Source: Flavobacterium sp. N1736 (lineage in GTDB: Bacteria > Bacteroidota > Bacteroidia > Flavobacteriales > Flavobacteriaceae). Taken from it: a stretch of 64,000 nt of DNA. Positions 1 through 8,963 of the stretch are shown here, in pieces; the stretch's first letter is position 1; every line of letters starts with the position of its first letter. The stretch lies in the NCBI RefSeq assembly GCF_025947065.1, contig NZ_CP109994.1, forward strand, positions 868,001-932,000. Reading direction: 5' to 3'. The translations under genes and the position numbers were made by a program. The notes under the pieces are model-generated. The model saw nothing but the letters and a program-made list of their open reading frames with translations, was not told the origin of the DNA and made no database searches.

Positions 1-2
1 TT

Positions 3-65
3 AATAACACTCATGGTACTACTATTTTTGTTGAATTTGTATATAAAATTACACCAAAAGAATAA
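3..65 (+). CDS. Possible C-terminal end of an upstream gene (partial)
   Basis: An open frame enters from the left edge and ends at a TAA, giving about 20 residues that include NNTHGTTIFVEFVY. A hairpin resembling a terminator follows about 40 bases later, which supports a gene ending here. The GTT-hydrophobic-E pattern loosely resembles the end of a histidine kinase ATPase domain, but the fragment is too short to assign. A second frame is also open to about position 108, so the frame choice is uncertain. Confidence 0.35.
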   Translation, partial: NNTHGTTIFVEFVYKITPKE

Positions 66-106
66 TATCTGCCAAAGAACGGTTAGTAGAATGATTCTAA
101 ATTTTT

Positions 107-132
107 AAAGCCTAATTTTCAGGCTTCATTTT
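107..132 (+). terminator. Rho-independent terminator-like hairpin
   Basis: A six-base stem (AAGCCT / AGGCTT) encloses a seven-base loop and is followed by a short T-rich run (CATTTT). It lies after the putative partial gene at the left edge and before the GH2 gene. The stem is short, so this is a modest call. Confidence 0.5.
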
Positions 133-235
133 AAACGAAACAAATCATATTTTGATAAAATACTATTATTTTAATCAAATTAAAAACAATATTTTTATCG
201 CTATTTTACAAACTATTTCCGTTAACGACGTTTTT

Positions 236-3052
236 ATGAGAACTATTTTTCCAAAAGGAATGCTGCTTTATTTTATTTTTTTGATTTCCAATTGTATTTC
301 GGCACAAAATAAATCAGAAAGAGATTTGATTTTAATCGATAAAGACTGGCGTTTTTCATTTGGACATTTATTTGATACTGATAAAGATTTTGGTCATGCA
401 ACGGGATATTTTTCTTATTTAACCAAAACGGGATTTGGTGACGGTCCGGCTGCAGTAAATTTTGATGACAGAGCGTGGAGAAAATTAGATCTTCCGCACG
501 ATTGGGCAGTGGAACAGGCGTTTAGCGAAAAAGCCAGTTTTAGCCACGGATTTAAAACTGCCGGAAAAGGTTTTCCTGAAAAAAGTATTGGCTGGTACCG
601 AAAAAAAATCAATATTCCGGAAAGTGATAAAGGCAAAATTATTTCGCTAAAATTTGACGGTGTTTTCAGGAATTCGAAAGTATTTTTTAACGGTTATTTC
701 CTTGGAACTGAAGAAAGCGGTTACAATGGTTTTGAATATGATGTAACAGCATATGCAAATTATGGCGGTGAAAATACAATTGTTGTGCGCGTTGATGCTT
801 CGATGGAAGAAGGCTGGTTTTATGAAGGCGCGGGAATTTACAGACATGTGTATCTGCAAAAAACAAACCCGATTCATGTTGCTGAAAACGGAACTTATAT
901 TACATCAGAAATAAAAGATAATAGTGCCGAAGTTACAGCAGAAGTTTCTATTGAAAATAAAGGAAATTATAAAGGTGCAATCGAAATTATTCAGACGATT
1001 TTAGATGCTCAGGGAAAACAAATTGCAACTGTTTCTGAAAACGGAACTGCGCCGGGATTTTATAAAACAACAAATTTTACTTCGAAATTAACGGTAAATA
1101 ATCCGTTATTATGGGATATTGAAAATCCGAATTTATATCGTTTGGTAACTGAAATTAAGAAAGACGGAAAAGTTATTGATCGTTATGAATCTTCTTTCGG
1201 AATAAGAACCATAAAGTTTGATGCTGAAAAAGGTTTTTTCCTTAACGGAAAATCGGTAAAACTAAAAGGCACAAACAATCATCAGGATCATGCGGGAATT
1301 GGAACGGCTTTGCCGGATGATTTACAATATTTCAGAATTAAAAAACTGAAAGAAATGGGCTCGAATGCCTATCGCTGTTCGCATCATCCGCCAACGCCTG
1401 AATTGCTTGATGCCTGCGATAAACTGGGAATGCTGGTTATTGATGAAACGCGTTTAATGGGAATTAACGAGTATCATTTGAATGATTTGGAACGAATGAT
1501 AAAACGCGATCGCAATCATCCGAGTATTTTTTGCTGGTCTGTTGGAAATGAAGAATGGAATATTGAGGGTAATATTGTTGGGGAACGTATTACAAATGTG
1601 ATGCAGGATTTTAGTAAAAGCATTGATCCTACAAGACCTGTAACGGTTGGAATTAGCAGTGGTTTTAAAAGCGGAATTTCGTCTGTGGTAGAAATTGTGG
1701 GTTATAATTATCTTGGAAACGGGGATATCGATGCACATAGAAATGAGTTTAAACAACAACCGGGAATGGGAACGGAGGAAGGTTCAACTTTTGCAACGCG
1801 CGGTGTTTATTTTACAGATGATGCCAAACATTACCAAAGTGCTTACGACAGAAAACCGCGCCCAAGTTTTTATAGTATTGAAGAAGGCTGGAAATTTTAT
1901 GCAGAACGTCCGTATTTAGCAGGAATGTTTATCTGGACGGGTTTTGATTATCGCGGAGAACCAACGCCTTATGGCTGGCCATCGGTTACGTCTTATTTTG
2001 GAATGATGGATGTTTGCGGTTTCCCGAAAGACAATGTTTTCTATTTGAAATCGTGGTGGGGAAATGAACCTGTTTTGCATATTATACCGCATTGGAACTG
2101 GAGTACGGGCAAAGAAATCGATGTTTGGGTACATTCGAATTGTGATGAAGTAGAACTTTTTCTGAACAAGGAAAGTCTGGGTAAAAAGAAAATGGAGCAA
2201 TACGGACATTTAGAATGGAAGGTAAAATATGTGCCGGGAACTTTGGAAGCGGTTGGTTATAAAAACGGAAAAAAAGTACTTTCAGAAATTCAGAAAACAA
2301 CAGAAAATGCTCAAAACATCAAATTATCTGTTGATAAAGAGAATCTTTCTAATGCAAATGTTGTGGTTATTACGGCTGAAACTACAGATGAAAAAGGCGC
2401 ACATGTACCCACTGCAAATCATGAATTGACGTTTTCTATTAAGGGCGGAAAAATTCTTGGCGTAGGAAATGGCAACCCAACATCTTTAGAGAGAGATAAA
2501 TTTATTGATAACATCGAGCTTGTTGCTATAACTAATTTTGAGGAGAAGAAATTAGCTTCGACAAATCTTCCCAATCAAATAACGGCTGAAACTGATAACA
2601 ACTGGAAAGAAGCTTTTAAAGACAGAGATTATAAAAATCAGGCTCCGGCGTATGTATATCGCGGTAAATTTGATTTAAAGGATAATCTGAAAACAAATAC
2701 GGTTACTTTTTTCTATAAAAAAATTGGTGTAAATGCAGTCGTTTTTGTCAACGGAAATAAAATTCCCGCAAGTGCAGAAGATGATCAAAAATATATTCTA
2801 AATGCTACTATTTTAAAACAGGGTTTAAACACGATTCAGATTATTGCGCCGCCTTTGCAAAAAAATAAAGATTGGGATGTTATGAATACTGATCCCGGAA
2901 TTATTCAGGTTATTACTCCGGCAGAATCCTGGAAAAGAAAACTTTTTAACGGATATGCTCAAGTCATTATCGAAAAAGACCAAAATGCAGGCGAGGTAAA
3001 TATATCGGCTACAGCCAAAGGATTAAAAGCGGGATCAATTATTGTAAAATAG
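236..3052 (+). CDS. Secreted glycoside hydrolase family 2 protein (beta-galactosidase-like)
   Basis: This is a predicted exo-glycosidase of clan GH-A, likely acting on beta-galactosides or related glycans in the periplasm or outside the cell. The first 24 residues form a signal peptide ending near ISAQ. A GH2 sugar-binding jelly roll (about 50-210), an Ig-like domain and a TIM barrel (about 300-600) follow. In the barrel, SVGNEEWN carries the acid/base Glu (E439) and GMGTEEGS aligns with the usual GSETAS nucleophile motif (E514). The WTGFDYRGEPTPYGWPS stretch is typical of the DUF4982-containing GH2 subgroup, and Ig-like/DUF4982 domains follow. The extra C-terminal jelly-roll-like segment is less familiar. 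The frame extends upstream to a TTG at 152, but the ATG at 236 directly precedes the signal peptide and is preferred. The substrate cannot be fixed from sequence. Confidence 0.9.
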   Translation: MRTIFPKGMLLYFIFLISNCISAQNKSERDLILIDKDWRFSFGHLFDTDKDFGHATGYFSYLTKTGFGDGPAAVNFDDRAWRKLDLPHDWAVEQAFSEKASFSHGFKTAGKGFPEKSIGWYRKKINIPESDKGKIISLKFDGVFRNSKVFFNGYFLGTEESGYNGFEYDVTAYANYGGENTIVVRVDASMEEGWFYEGAGIYRHVYLQKTNPIHVAENGTYITSEIKDNSAEVTAEVSIENKGNYKGAIEIIQTILDAQGKQIATVSENGTAPGFYKTTNFTSKLTVNNPLLWDIENPNLYRLVTEIKKDGKVIDRYESSFGIRTIKFDAEKGFFLNGKSVKLKGTNNHQDHAGIGTALPDDLQYFRIKKLKEMGSNAYRCSHHPPTPELLDACDKLGMLVIDETRLMGINEYHLNDLERMIKRDRNHPSIFCWSVGNEEWNIEGNIVGERITNVMQDFSKSIDPTRPVTVGISSGFKSGISSVVEIVGYNYLGNGDIDAHRNEFKQQPGMGTEEGSTFATRGVYFTDDAKHYQSAYDRKPRPSFYSIEEGWKFYAERPYLAGMFIWTGFDYRGEPTPYGWPSVTSYFGMMDVCGFPKDNVFYLKSWWGNEPVLHIIPHWNWSTGKEIDVWVHSNCDEVELFLNKESLGKKKMEQYGHLEWKVKYVPGTLEAVGYKNGKKVLSEIQKTTENAQNIKLSVDKENLSNANVVVITAETTDEKGAHVPTANHELTFSIKGGKILGVGNGNPTSLERDKFIDNIELVAITNFEEKKLASTNLPNQITAETDNNWKEAFKDRDYKNQAPAYVYRGKFDLKDNLKTNTVTFFYKKIGVNAVVFVNGNKIPASAEDDQKYILNATILKQGLNTIQIIAPPLQKNKDWDVMNTDPGIIQVITPAESWKRKLFNGYAQVIIEKDQNAGEVNISATAKGLKAGSIIVK

Positions 3053-3065
3053 GTCTTTAAGCATA

Positions 3066-3212
3066 ATTTTTTAACACATAGAAACATAGTTTGTATGCTC
3101 AAAAAAGGCGTTTCATTTATTTAAATGCACAAAGTTACTATATGAAAGAAACGAGTTTCTTTTGAATAATCTTTTTCTAAGTAAATAAAACTTATGTTTC
3201 TATGTGTTTAGA
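3066..3212. repeat. Dispersed nested inverted repeat, copy 1
   Basis: The outer arms are ACACATAGAAACATA (3074-3088) and its exact complement (3193-3207). Inside lies AAAAAAGGCGTTTCATTT, whose partner arm is decayed here. The same architecture recurs at 43889-44024 with an intact inner stem. The element fills most of the gap between the GH2 and antiporter genes. No ORF is visible in it. Confidence 0.8.
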
Positions 3213-3326
3213 TAAATCTCAAAAAATTAAAAAGTTTGAGATTTATTTTTCTGTGAAATATTTCTTATCTTGATATTCAAAAGATTATATGTTATATTTT
3301 TTGCCACTCTTAAATAATACACTCCA

Positions 3327-4901
3327 ATGTTAAATGATCTCGCGTTTTATTTAGGTATTGTTATTGTCATCCTTTTGCTGATTATGGTAAGTAACAAGAT
3401 AAAAGTTGCTTATCCGGTTTTGCTGGTTTTGGCGGGATTGTTAATTAGTTTTATTCCCGGAATTCCATTATTACGTATCGATCCGGAATTGATCTTTTTT
3501 ATTTTTCTTCCACCTTTATTGTATGAGGCTTCGTGGAAAATATCTTGGAAAGAACTCTGGAAATGGCGACGTATTATAACGAGTTTTGCTTTTTTAGTGG
3601 TTTTTTTTACGGCACTTTCGGTTGCACTTGTTTCTAATTATTTTATTCCCGGATTTTCATTGGCACTCGGTTTTTTACTTGGCGGAATTGTTTCACCGCC
3701 AGATGCCGTAAGTGTTGGCGCGATTATGAAATTTGTAAAAGTGCCTCGTCGAATGTCATCAATTTTAGAAGGCGAAAGTCTTTTAAATGATGCGTCTTCG
3801 CTAATCATATTTCGATTTGCTTTAATAACAGCCGGAACAGGGCAATTTGTGTGGTATAATGCCGTAACAAGTTTTGGATGGATGGTACTTGCAGGAGTTG
3901 GAATAGGTTTGGCAATTGGTTTTATCTTTATGAAACTGCACAAATATTTACCTACAGATGCTAATATAGATATTGTATTGTCTTTGGTAACGCCTTATAT
4001 TATTTATCTGGTTGCCGAAGAAGCGCATAGTTCAGGAGTTCTTGCCGTTGTAAGCGGCGGTTTGCTATTATCAAACAACAGGCTTTCTTTTTTAAGCAGT
4101 ACATCACGATTGCGGGGCGTGAATGTTTGGGAAAGTTTCTGTTTTATACTCAACGGATTAATTTTTATGTTTATTGGTCTCGATTTACCTGAAATTACGC
4201 AGGGACTTGGTTCTGTTAGTATTCCGTCGGCGATAGGGTATGGTATTCTTGTTACGTTTGTTTTGATTGTTGCAAGAATAATTTCAGCATATGCAGCAGT
4301 AATTGTAACCTTGATTGCCAGAAATTTTATAACGGTTGCAGATACAAGACATCCCGGATATAAAGGAATTTTAATTATTAGCTGGTCTGGTATGCGGGGC
4401 GTTGTATCGTTGGCAGCCGCATTATCAATACCCGTTTATGCACAAGGCGGAACTCCGTTTCCGCAAAGGAACCTGATACTTTTTATCACATTTGTTGTTA
4501 TACTTACCACTTTATTATTGCAGGGACTTACGCTGCCTTGGCTTATTAAAAAAATAAATATGCCTGATCCTGATTATATTATGCCTGATGATGAAATGTA
4601 TAATAAATTAAGACGATTACTTTCTCAACAAGCTTTAGAGCATTTGAAAACCAATTACAGCCAACATCTTGAAAATGAAAAAGTGTTGCAGCAACTCGCC
4701 AGTAAATGGGAAGATGCAAGCGTTTCTAATAATGAAGATATTCTCATGACCGACGAAGCCAAAAAAGTCTACAGAGAAATACTCGATCTGCAAAGAAAAT
4801 GGCTTACTGACAAAAACAAAGACGAAAGAATTGATGAAGAAATTGTTCGTAAACACATTTTACATCTTGATCTTGAAGAAGAAAAATTGCATTTTTTGTA
4901 G
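3327..4901 (+). CDS. Na+/H+ antiporter, CPA1 (NhaP-like) family
   Basis: This is an inner-membrane cation/proton exchanger for pH and sodium homeostasis. At 524 residues it has about 12-13 hydrophobic segments up to residue ~420. The conserved CPA1 motif GESLLNDA contains the Asn-Asp pair (N154-D155) expected in the ion site, and SWSGMRGVVSLAAALS is the usual later core motif. A charged cytoplasmic tail of about 100 residues (425-524) is rich in Lys/Glu and probably helical, which is common in bacterial NhaP/YjcE-type members. The ATG start puts a hydrophobic helix directly at the N-terminus. It appears to be a single-gene unit between two repeat-filled gaps. Whether Na+ or K+ is preferred cannot be read from the sequence. 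Confidence 0.92.
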   Translation: MLNDLAFYLGIVIVILLLIMVSNKIKVAYPVLLVLAGLLISFIPGIPLLRIDPELIFFIFLPPLLYEASWKISWKELWKWRRIITSFAFLVVFFTALSVALVSNYFIPGFSLALGFLLGGIVSPPDAVSVGAIMKFVKVPRRMSSILEGESLLNDASSLIIFRFALITAGTGQFVWYNAVTSFGWMVLAGVGIGLAIGFIFMKLHKYLPTDANIDIVLSLVTPYIIYLVAEEAHSSGVLAVVSGGLLLSNNRLSFLSSTSRLRGVNVWESFCFILNGLIFMFIGLDLPEITQGLGSVSIPSAIGYGILVTFVLIVARIISAYAAVIVTLIARNFITVADTRHPGYKGILIISWSGMRGVVSLAAALSIPVYAQGGTPFPQRNLILFITFVVILTTLLLQGLTLPWLIKKINMPDPDYIMPDDEMYNKLRRLLSQQALEHLKTNYSQHLENEKVLQQLASKWEDASVSNNEDILMTDEAKKVYREILDLQRKWLTDKNKDERIDEEIVRKHILHLDLEEEKLHFL

Positions 4902-4916
4902 AAGGGAAAAAATAAA

Positions 4917-5210
4917 GTTTCAGGTTTAATGTTTCAAGTTTCAGGTTTTTTTTGTTTCAGGTTTAAAGGCTTGTTTAGCGATGTGTAATAAACCCGACAG
5001 GTTTTAAAAACCTGTCGGGTTTTGTTTTGCATTCAGTTTGTCATTTCGAGGAAACGAGAAATCACACAAGAAACTCCGTAAAGCATATCTCCAATCTTTG
5101 TCGAGTTACGTGTGTGATTTCTCGTTTCCTCGAAATGACAAAGCTTTGCGTAAACTTTAGTTTATAGACAAAGTTTAAACCTGAAACCTGAAACCTGAAA
5201 CCTGAAACAA
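4917..5210. repeat. Composite palindromic element, copy 1
   Basis: In order, this ~295 bp element contains: an array of GTTTCAGG words; a 33-base palindrome with AAACCCGACAGG arms (4990-5022); a long hairpin with perfect 29-base arms (5039-5067 and 5112-5140); a conserved AAACTTTAGTTTATAGACAAAGTTT block; and an array of CCTGAAAC words, the complement of the left array. A very similar copy lies at 7113-7417, and partial copies lie near 9423 and 33121. No coding potential is seen. The short palindrome could also act as a bidirectional terminator between the two convergent genes. Confidence 0.9.
5039..5140. repeat. Long-hairpin repeat, copy A
   Basis: The arms begin TGTCATTTCGAGGAAACGAG and pair without mismatch over 29 bases around a 44-base loop. 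The loop contains CCAATCTTTGTCGAGTTACG, which is nearly invariant in the other complete copies. The loop has weak internal pairing (CTCCG..AAAG with CTTTG..CGAG), so the transcript or single strand could fold into an almost continuous stem. Confidence 0.9.
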
Positions 5211-5231
5211 AGAAAACTTAAAACAAAAAAC

Positions 5232-6401
5232 CTATAAAACCTCTTTCTTATAAACAATCTTCCAAATTCCTTTTTCTTTAGAATAAGTTTCGGTTACGGA
5301 GACATTTTTAGACTCTTTTCCTTCCAGCTTTATTGCTTCTATATAGGTTAATACGGCTGCATTTTCATCTGAAGAAACAATTCTGAAATCTTCGGCAGTT
5401 AAAGATTCTATTTTAGTTTTAGAATAAACCTCAGGAAATTGAAATTTTGAATATTCTTTATTGTCAGGAGTTTTTAAAACAAAACGATCTGACAAATAAT
5501 TTTGAAAATCAAATTTACCTTTTAAAATGTCGTTTAAAATAGCATCATTTTGTTTTGATAAAAGTCGCAATAAAGGTTCTTCTTTAATGTATTTTGTTAA
5601 TTCATAAGTAGCAACAGGACCATTGTGTGTAGGATAAATGGTTTTGACTTTATTGTTAAGCGCAATTTTCTCAATATTTTTTAAATTTTGATCAGCCAGT
5701 TGTTTATTCTCATGATAAAAATGTTCTCTTACATGATGACCATCGGGAACTAATCCTCCGCCCTGAGCTTTAAAAGTACCCACAAAAGTGTCTCCAACAA
5801 AAAGATTTTCGCCAATAAGTATCAATAAATCTCCGGGAGTATGTCCGCCTTTAATTGGAATTATTTTTCCATCAAAACCATATTTTTGAAGATCAATATT
5901 GGTACTTTCAACCATAATATCGGGTGTAAAAGCGGGATAATCCAAATCACAATAAGCGCGAAGTCGGTTTCCCCAAATACTTACATCTTCAGATTTTGAT
6001 AATTCGGTTTTCCCCGAAGTAAATTTGCCTAAATCAGCTTTGCTTCCTGCAATTTTAGTTTTGTATGTTTGCTGAAGAAATCTCGCATTTCCTGCATGAT
6101 CGCCGTGCCCGTGCGTAACAATTGCCAAAGTGATATTTTCAGGTTTAAAGCCTAATTTTTTAATAGCACTTACCAAACTATCCTGATAACCGGCAACAGG
6201 AACTCCGGTATCAATTAATAGTAATTTTTCAGAATTGCCTTTTACAAGATAAGCCTCTGTAAAATAATTTTGAATATGAAAAATTTGTACTTTTTTGCCA
6301 TCACTTTTATTTTGTGCTGTAACGCTGAAATTGAAAATGGTGCATAAAAAGAACAGTAATAAAGAAAATATTCCTGTATTTGAATAAATTGACTTTTTCA
6401 T
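5232..6401 (-). CDS. Secreted metallo-beta-lactamase-fold hydrolase
   Basis: Residues 1-30 form a signal peptide ending in VTAQ, so the enzyme acts outside the cytoplasm. The MBL-fold zinc ligands are all visible: HGHGDH (H97, H99, D101, H102), H187 in GGHTPGD, D204 in VGDTF and H259 in PTHNG. This gives the binuclear site of the superfamily, and the general outline resembles class B beta-lactamase-like hydrolases. The last ~90 residues look like a small NTF2/DUF4440-like domain (ending in KGIWKIVYKKEVL), which is unusual for a plain MBL hydrolase. The Crp/Fnr-type gene lies 101 bases upstream on the same strand, and composite repeats bracket the pair. The substrate is unknown, and beta-lactamase activity should not be assumed. 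Confidence 0.85.
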   Translation of the reverse strand: MKKSIYSNTGIFSLLLFFLCTIFNFSVTAQNKSDGKKVQIFHIQNYFTEAYLVKGNSEKLLLIDTGVPVAGYQDSLVSAIKKLGFKPENITLAIVTHGHGDHAGNARFLQQTYKTKIAGSKADLGKFTSGKTELSKSEDVSIWGNRLRAYCDLDYPAFTPDIMVESTNIDLQKYGFDGKIIPIKGGHTPGDLLILIGENLFVGDTFVGTFKAQGGGLVPDGHHVREHFYHENKQLADQNLKNIEKIALNNKVKTIYPTHNGPVATYELTKYIKEEPLLRLLSKQNDAILNDILKGKFDFQNYLSDRFVLKTPDNKEYSKFQFPEVYSKTKIESLTAEDFRIVSSDENAAVLTYIEAIKLEGKESKNVSVTETYSKEKGIWKIVYKKEVL

Positions 6402-6502
6402 TTTTATTGAATTAAATTATTTTGTCGATATTGACTATGCAAATTTGAGACAGAATAAAAGAAATAAAAATGAACTGGTTTAGGAAATAAGGTTGAACTG
6501 GT

Positions 6503-7090
6503 TTAACTTTTTGAAGTTTTTCGGTTTCTGATTTTACTTAGATATTCTGTACTAAAACCAAGATAAGAAGCCAAAGCATATTGAGGAACGCGCTTTGCAA
6601 TTGCCGAATATTTGCTCATGAATTCGTCATATCGTTCTTCGGCGGTTTTAGTAAAATTAGATAAAAGTCTTTTTTGATGAAAAGCCAGTGAACGCTGGGT
6701 AATAATACGTTCGAATTTTTCGAGTTTGGGAATTTCCTCCAGAAACTTCTGCTCGTCTTCATATTCAATCTGAATGAGAATAGAATCTTCCAAAGCTTCA
6801 ACAAACAAGGTCGCAGGTTCCTGATAAATTAAACTGCTGTAATCAGATATCCACCAATCTTCTATGGCAAATGATAAGGTATGTTCTTTGCCTTCATTAT
6901 CGACCAGATAACCTCTAAAAGCGCCTTTTACAACATAACTTTTGCGTTTGCATACAAAACCCGGCTGCACGATAAATTGTCTTTTTTTGACTTTGGTAAT
7001 CTTCAAAAAAGTAGCCAGATGTTTTTTTTCATCATCCGTCAAATCAACATATCTTGATACATAGTCTATAACCGGTAGTAGATCTTTCAT
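6503..7090 (-). CDS. Crp/Fnr-family transcriptional regulator
   Basis: This 195-residue protein has an N-terminal cyclic-nucleotide-binding-like beta roll (about residues 25-125, with FIVQPGFVCKRKSYVVKGAFRG as its core). A C-terminal helix-turn-helix reads VPQYALASYLGFSTEYLSKIR. Most Bacteroidetes members of this subgroup lack the residues that bind cAMP, so the ligand is unknown. The predicted recognition helix is in the last 30 residues, which is normal for the family. The gene lies upstream of, and in line with, the MBL hydrolase, making local control plausible. Repeat copy 2 starts 22 bases upstream of the start codon, so the promoter is either inside the repeat or squeezed against it. 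Confidence 0.85.
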   Translation of the reverse strand: MKDLLPVIDYVSRYVDLTDDEKKHLATFLKITKVKKRQFIVQPGFVCKRKSYVVKGAFRGYLVDNEGKEHTLSFAIEDWWISDYSSLIYQEPATLFVEALEDSILIQIEYEDEQKFLEEIPKLEKFERIITQRSLAFHQKRLLSNFTKTAEERYDEFMSKYSAIAKRVPQYALASYLGFSTEYLSKIRNRKTSKS

Positions 7091-7112
7091 AAAACAAAGA
7101 TAAAGATTTTAA

Positions 7113-7417
7113 GTTTCAGGTTTGAGGTTTCATGTTTCAGTTTTTTTTTTGTTTCAGGTTTCAGGTTTCTTTTGTTTCAGGTTTCAAACTTTGTCTGAGT
7201 TTTGCGTATTAAACCCGACAGGTTTTTAAAACCTGTCGGGTTTTGTTTTGCGTTTAGTTTGTCATTTCGAGAAAACGAGAAATCACATCAGAAGCTTCGT
7301 GTAGCATGTCGCCAATCTTTGTAGAGTTACGCGTGTGATTTCTCGTTTTCTCAAAATGACAATACTTTGTGTAAACTTTAGTTTATAGACAAAGTTTAAA
7401 CCTGAAACCTGAAACAA
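7113..7417. repeat. Composite palindromic element, copy 2
   Basis: It has the same module order and orientation as the element at 4917-5210: GTTTCAGG words, the CCCGACAGG palindrome (7211-7243), the long hairpin (7260-7361), the AAACTTTAGTTTATAGAC block and CCTGAAAC words. The hairpin arm reads GAAAACGAG where copy 1 has GGAAACGAG, and the opposite arm changes to match (CTCGTTTTC). The gap between the Crp/Fnr and AraC genes (383 bases) consists almost entirely of this element. Confidence 0.9.
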
Positions 7418-7461
7418 AACAAACCCTAAAACAAAATTCCCCAACTTTTATTTGATTTTCA

Positions 7462-7469
7462 TAACTTTG
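7462..7469 (+). promoter_or_regulatory. Possible -7 element (TAACTTTG) directly before the AraC gene
   Basis: TAACTTTG matches the Flavobacterium -7 consensus TAnnTTTG and ends five bases before the ATG. If used, the transcript would be nearly leaderless. A convincing -33 TTG at the usual distance is not present, so the call is weak. Confidence 0.35.
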
Positions 7470-7473
7470 CAAA

Positions 7474-8346
7474 ATGAAAGAGCAAATAGAATGTCAGGCA
7501 ACAGAACTTGGTATAAACGATTTAAAGCTAAAAGGTTTTAAAGTATACGAAGTAAATGGTGATGTAAGCAAAATTCCAACCTATAACCGCAGGGATTATT
7601 ACAAGATTTGTATAAATACCAGCAAAAGCCTTATTCATTATGCAGATCGCGGTATAGAAACTGACGGAACTATTTTGTTTTTTGGAAATCCGCATATTCC
7701 ATATTCATGGGATATTATTTCTCCCGTTTATCATGGATATGCCTGTGTTTTTACCGAAGATTTCTTAAAGGTAAACGATCGTTCTGAAAGTCTTCATGAA
7801 TCGCCTTTGTTTAAAATAGGCGGAACTCCAATTTTCTCATTATCAGATCAACAGAAAGTTTTTGTAGATTCGTTATTTCAAAAAATGATCGAAGAACAAG
7901 AAACAGATTATGTTTTTAAAGATGATTTAATGCGCAATTATATTAATTTGATTTTGCATGAATCGATGAAAATGCAGCCATCAGAAAATTTCTTTAAACA
8001 TAAAAATGCATCTTCCCGAATAACTTCATTATTTTTGGAATTATTAGAAAGACAGTTTCCGGTTGAAACTAAAGATCAGCCGCTTATTTTAAAAACACCG
8101 CAAGATTATGCTCAAAGCCTTGCCGTACATGTAAATCACCTAAATCGATCGGTTAAGGAAGTGACCGGAAAGCCTACTACAGCGCATATTACAGAAAGAA
8201 TTATTGGCGAAGCAAAAGCACTGTTGCAACATACAGATTGGAGTATTGCTGATATTGGTTACTCACTTGGATTTGAATATCCAAGCTACTTTAATAATTA
8301 CTTTAAAAGACTTACCGGAACAATTCCGAAATCGTTAAGAATGTAA
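7474..8346 (+). CDS. AraC-family transcriptional regulator
   Basis: This 290-residue protein has an N-terminal sensing domain and two C-terminal helix-turn-helix motifs: YAQSLAVHVNHLNRSVKEVTG (about 213-235) and ADIGYSLGFEYPSYFNNYFK (about 260-279), followed by the usual LTGTIPKSLR ending. The N-terminal part resembles the degenerate cupin domain found in many Bacteroidetes AraC regulators. It is transcribed towards two cupin genes and an alcohol dehydrogenase, a set commonly controlled by such a regulator. That regulatory link is inference from position only. Confidence 0.9.
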   Translation: MKEQIECQATELGINDLKLKGFKVYEVNGDVSKIPTYNRRDYYKICINTSKSLIHYADRGIETDGTILFFGNPHIPYSWDIISPVYHGYACVFTEDFLKVNDRSESLHESPLFKIGGTPIFSLSDQQKVFVDSLFQKMIEEQETDYVFKDDLMRNYINLILHESMKMQPSENFFKHKNASSRITSLFLELLERQFPVETKDQPLILKTPQDYAQSLAVHVNHLNRSVKEVTGKPTTAHITERIIGEAKALLQHTDWSIADIGYSLGFEYPSYFNNYFKRLTGTIPKSLRM

Positions 8347-8528
8347 AATTGTTTCATATTCTTAATTTTTTGTTTGATTATCGTTATCTGAGATCGTATT
8401 TACTAAAGTAATTTTGCGTCGAAATAATTAGTATTAATCCTTTATCGGTTTCTACGAACTAAATATAACTTCTAAAAGCGCATTCTTGCTTTGCTTATTT
8501 AGTTTTCCGATAGTAAAAACAAATAATT

Positions 8529-8942
8529 ATGAAAACTTCAGAAAATCAATTAAACGAAATTTTCCCTAAAGGCGATTTGGCTTCGGCAGATTACTTTACA
8601 GGAAAAGCCTGGGTTAAAATGCTGGTGCCAAACGACCCAATTCTAAATACTGCAGTTGGTAATGTCGTTTTCGAACCTGGCGCAAGAAACAATTGGCACA
8701 CACATCCCGGCGGACAAATTTTGATTGTTACGCACGGAACAGGATATTATCAGGAAGTTGGAAAACCAATTCAGCTGCTTCAGGTTGGTGATGTAATTAA
8801 TATTCCGCCACTACTTAAACACTGGCACGGAGCTTCTCACAACAGCGAATTTACCCACATTGCCATCAGTACCAATACACAAACCGGAATTGTAGATTGG
8901 CTCGAACCTGTTACCGATGAGCAATACAATAGCTTTCAATAA
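8529..8942 (+). CDS. Cupin-domain protein with intact metal-binding motif
   Basis: This 137-residue single-domain cupin is of the carboxymuconolactone-decarboxylase-neighbour type. Motif 1 (PGARNNWHTHPGGQ, then GTGYYQ) supplies two His and a Gln in place of the usual Glu. Motif 2 (GDVINIPPLLKHWHG) supplies the third His. There is no signal peptide, so it is cytoplasmic. It is followed 21 bases later by a paralogous cupin, so the two are probably co-transcribed. Proteins of this family are often found beside alcohol dehydrogenases and AraC regulators, as here, but their reaction is mostly unknown. Confidence 0.85.
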   Translation: MKTSENQLNEIFPKGDLASADYFTGKAWVKMLVPNDPILNTAVGNVVFEPGARNNWHTHPGGQILIVTHGTGYYQEVGKPIQLLQVGDVINIPPLLKHWHGASHNSEFTHIAISTNTQTGIVDWLEPVTDEQYNSFQ

Positions 8943-8963
8943 ACTAACTTAAAAAAACTATTT

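Noticed and set aside
152..235. N-terminal extension of the GH2 protein from a TTG codon
   Set aside because: The ATG at 236 is directly followed by a good signal peptide; the extension would bury it and uses a rare start.
5232..6401. Calling the MBL-fold protein an antibiotic-resistance beta-lactamase
   Set aside because: The zinc ligands are those of the superfamily in general, and the C-terminal NTF2-like part is unlike known beta-lactamases.
4917..7417. Composite transposon
   Set aside because: No transposase or integrase gene lies between or near the two elements, and no target duplication is evident, so only repeat status is claimed.
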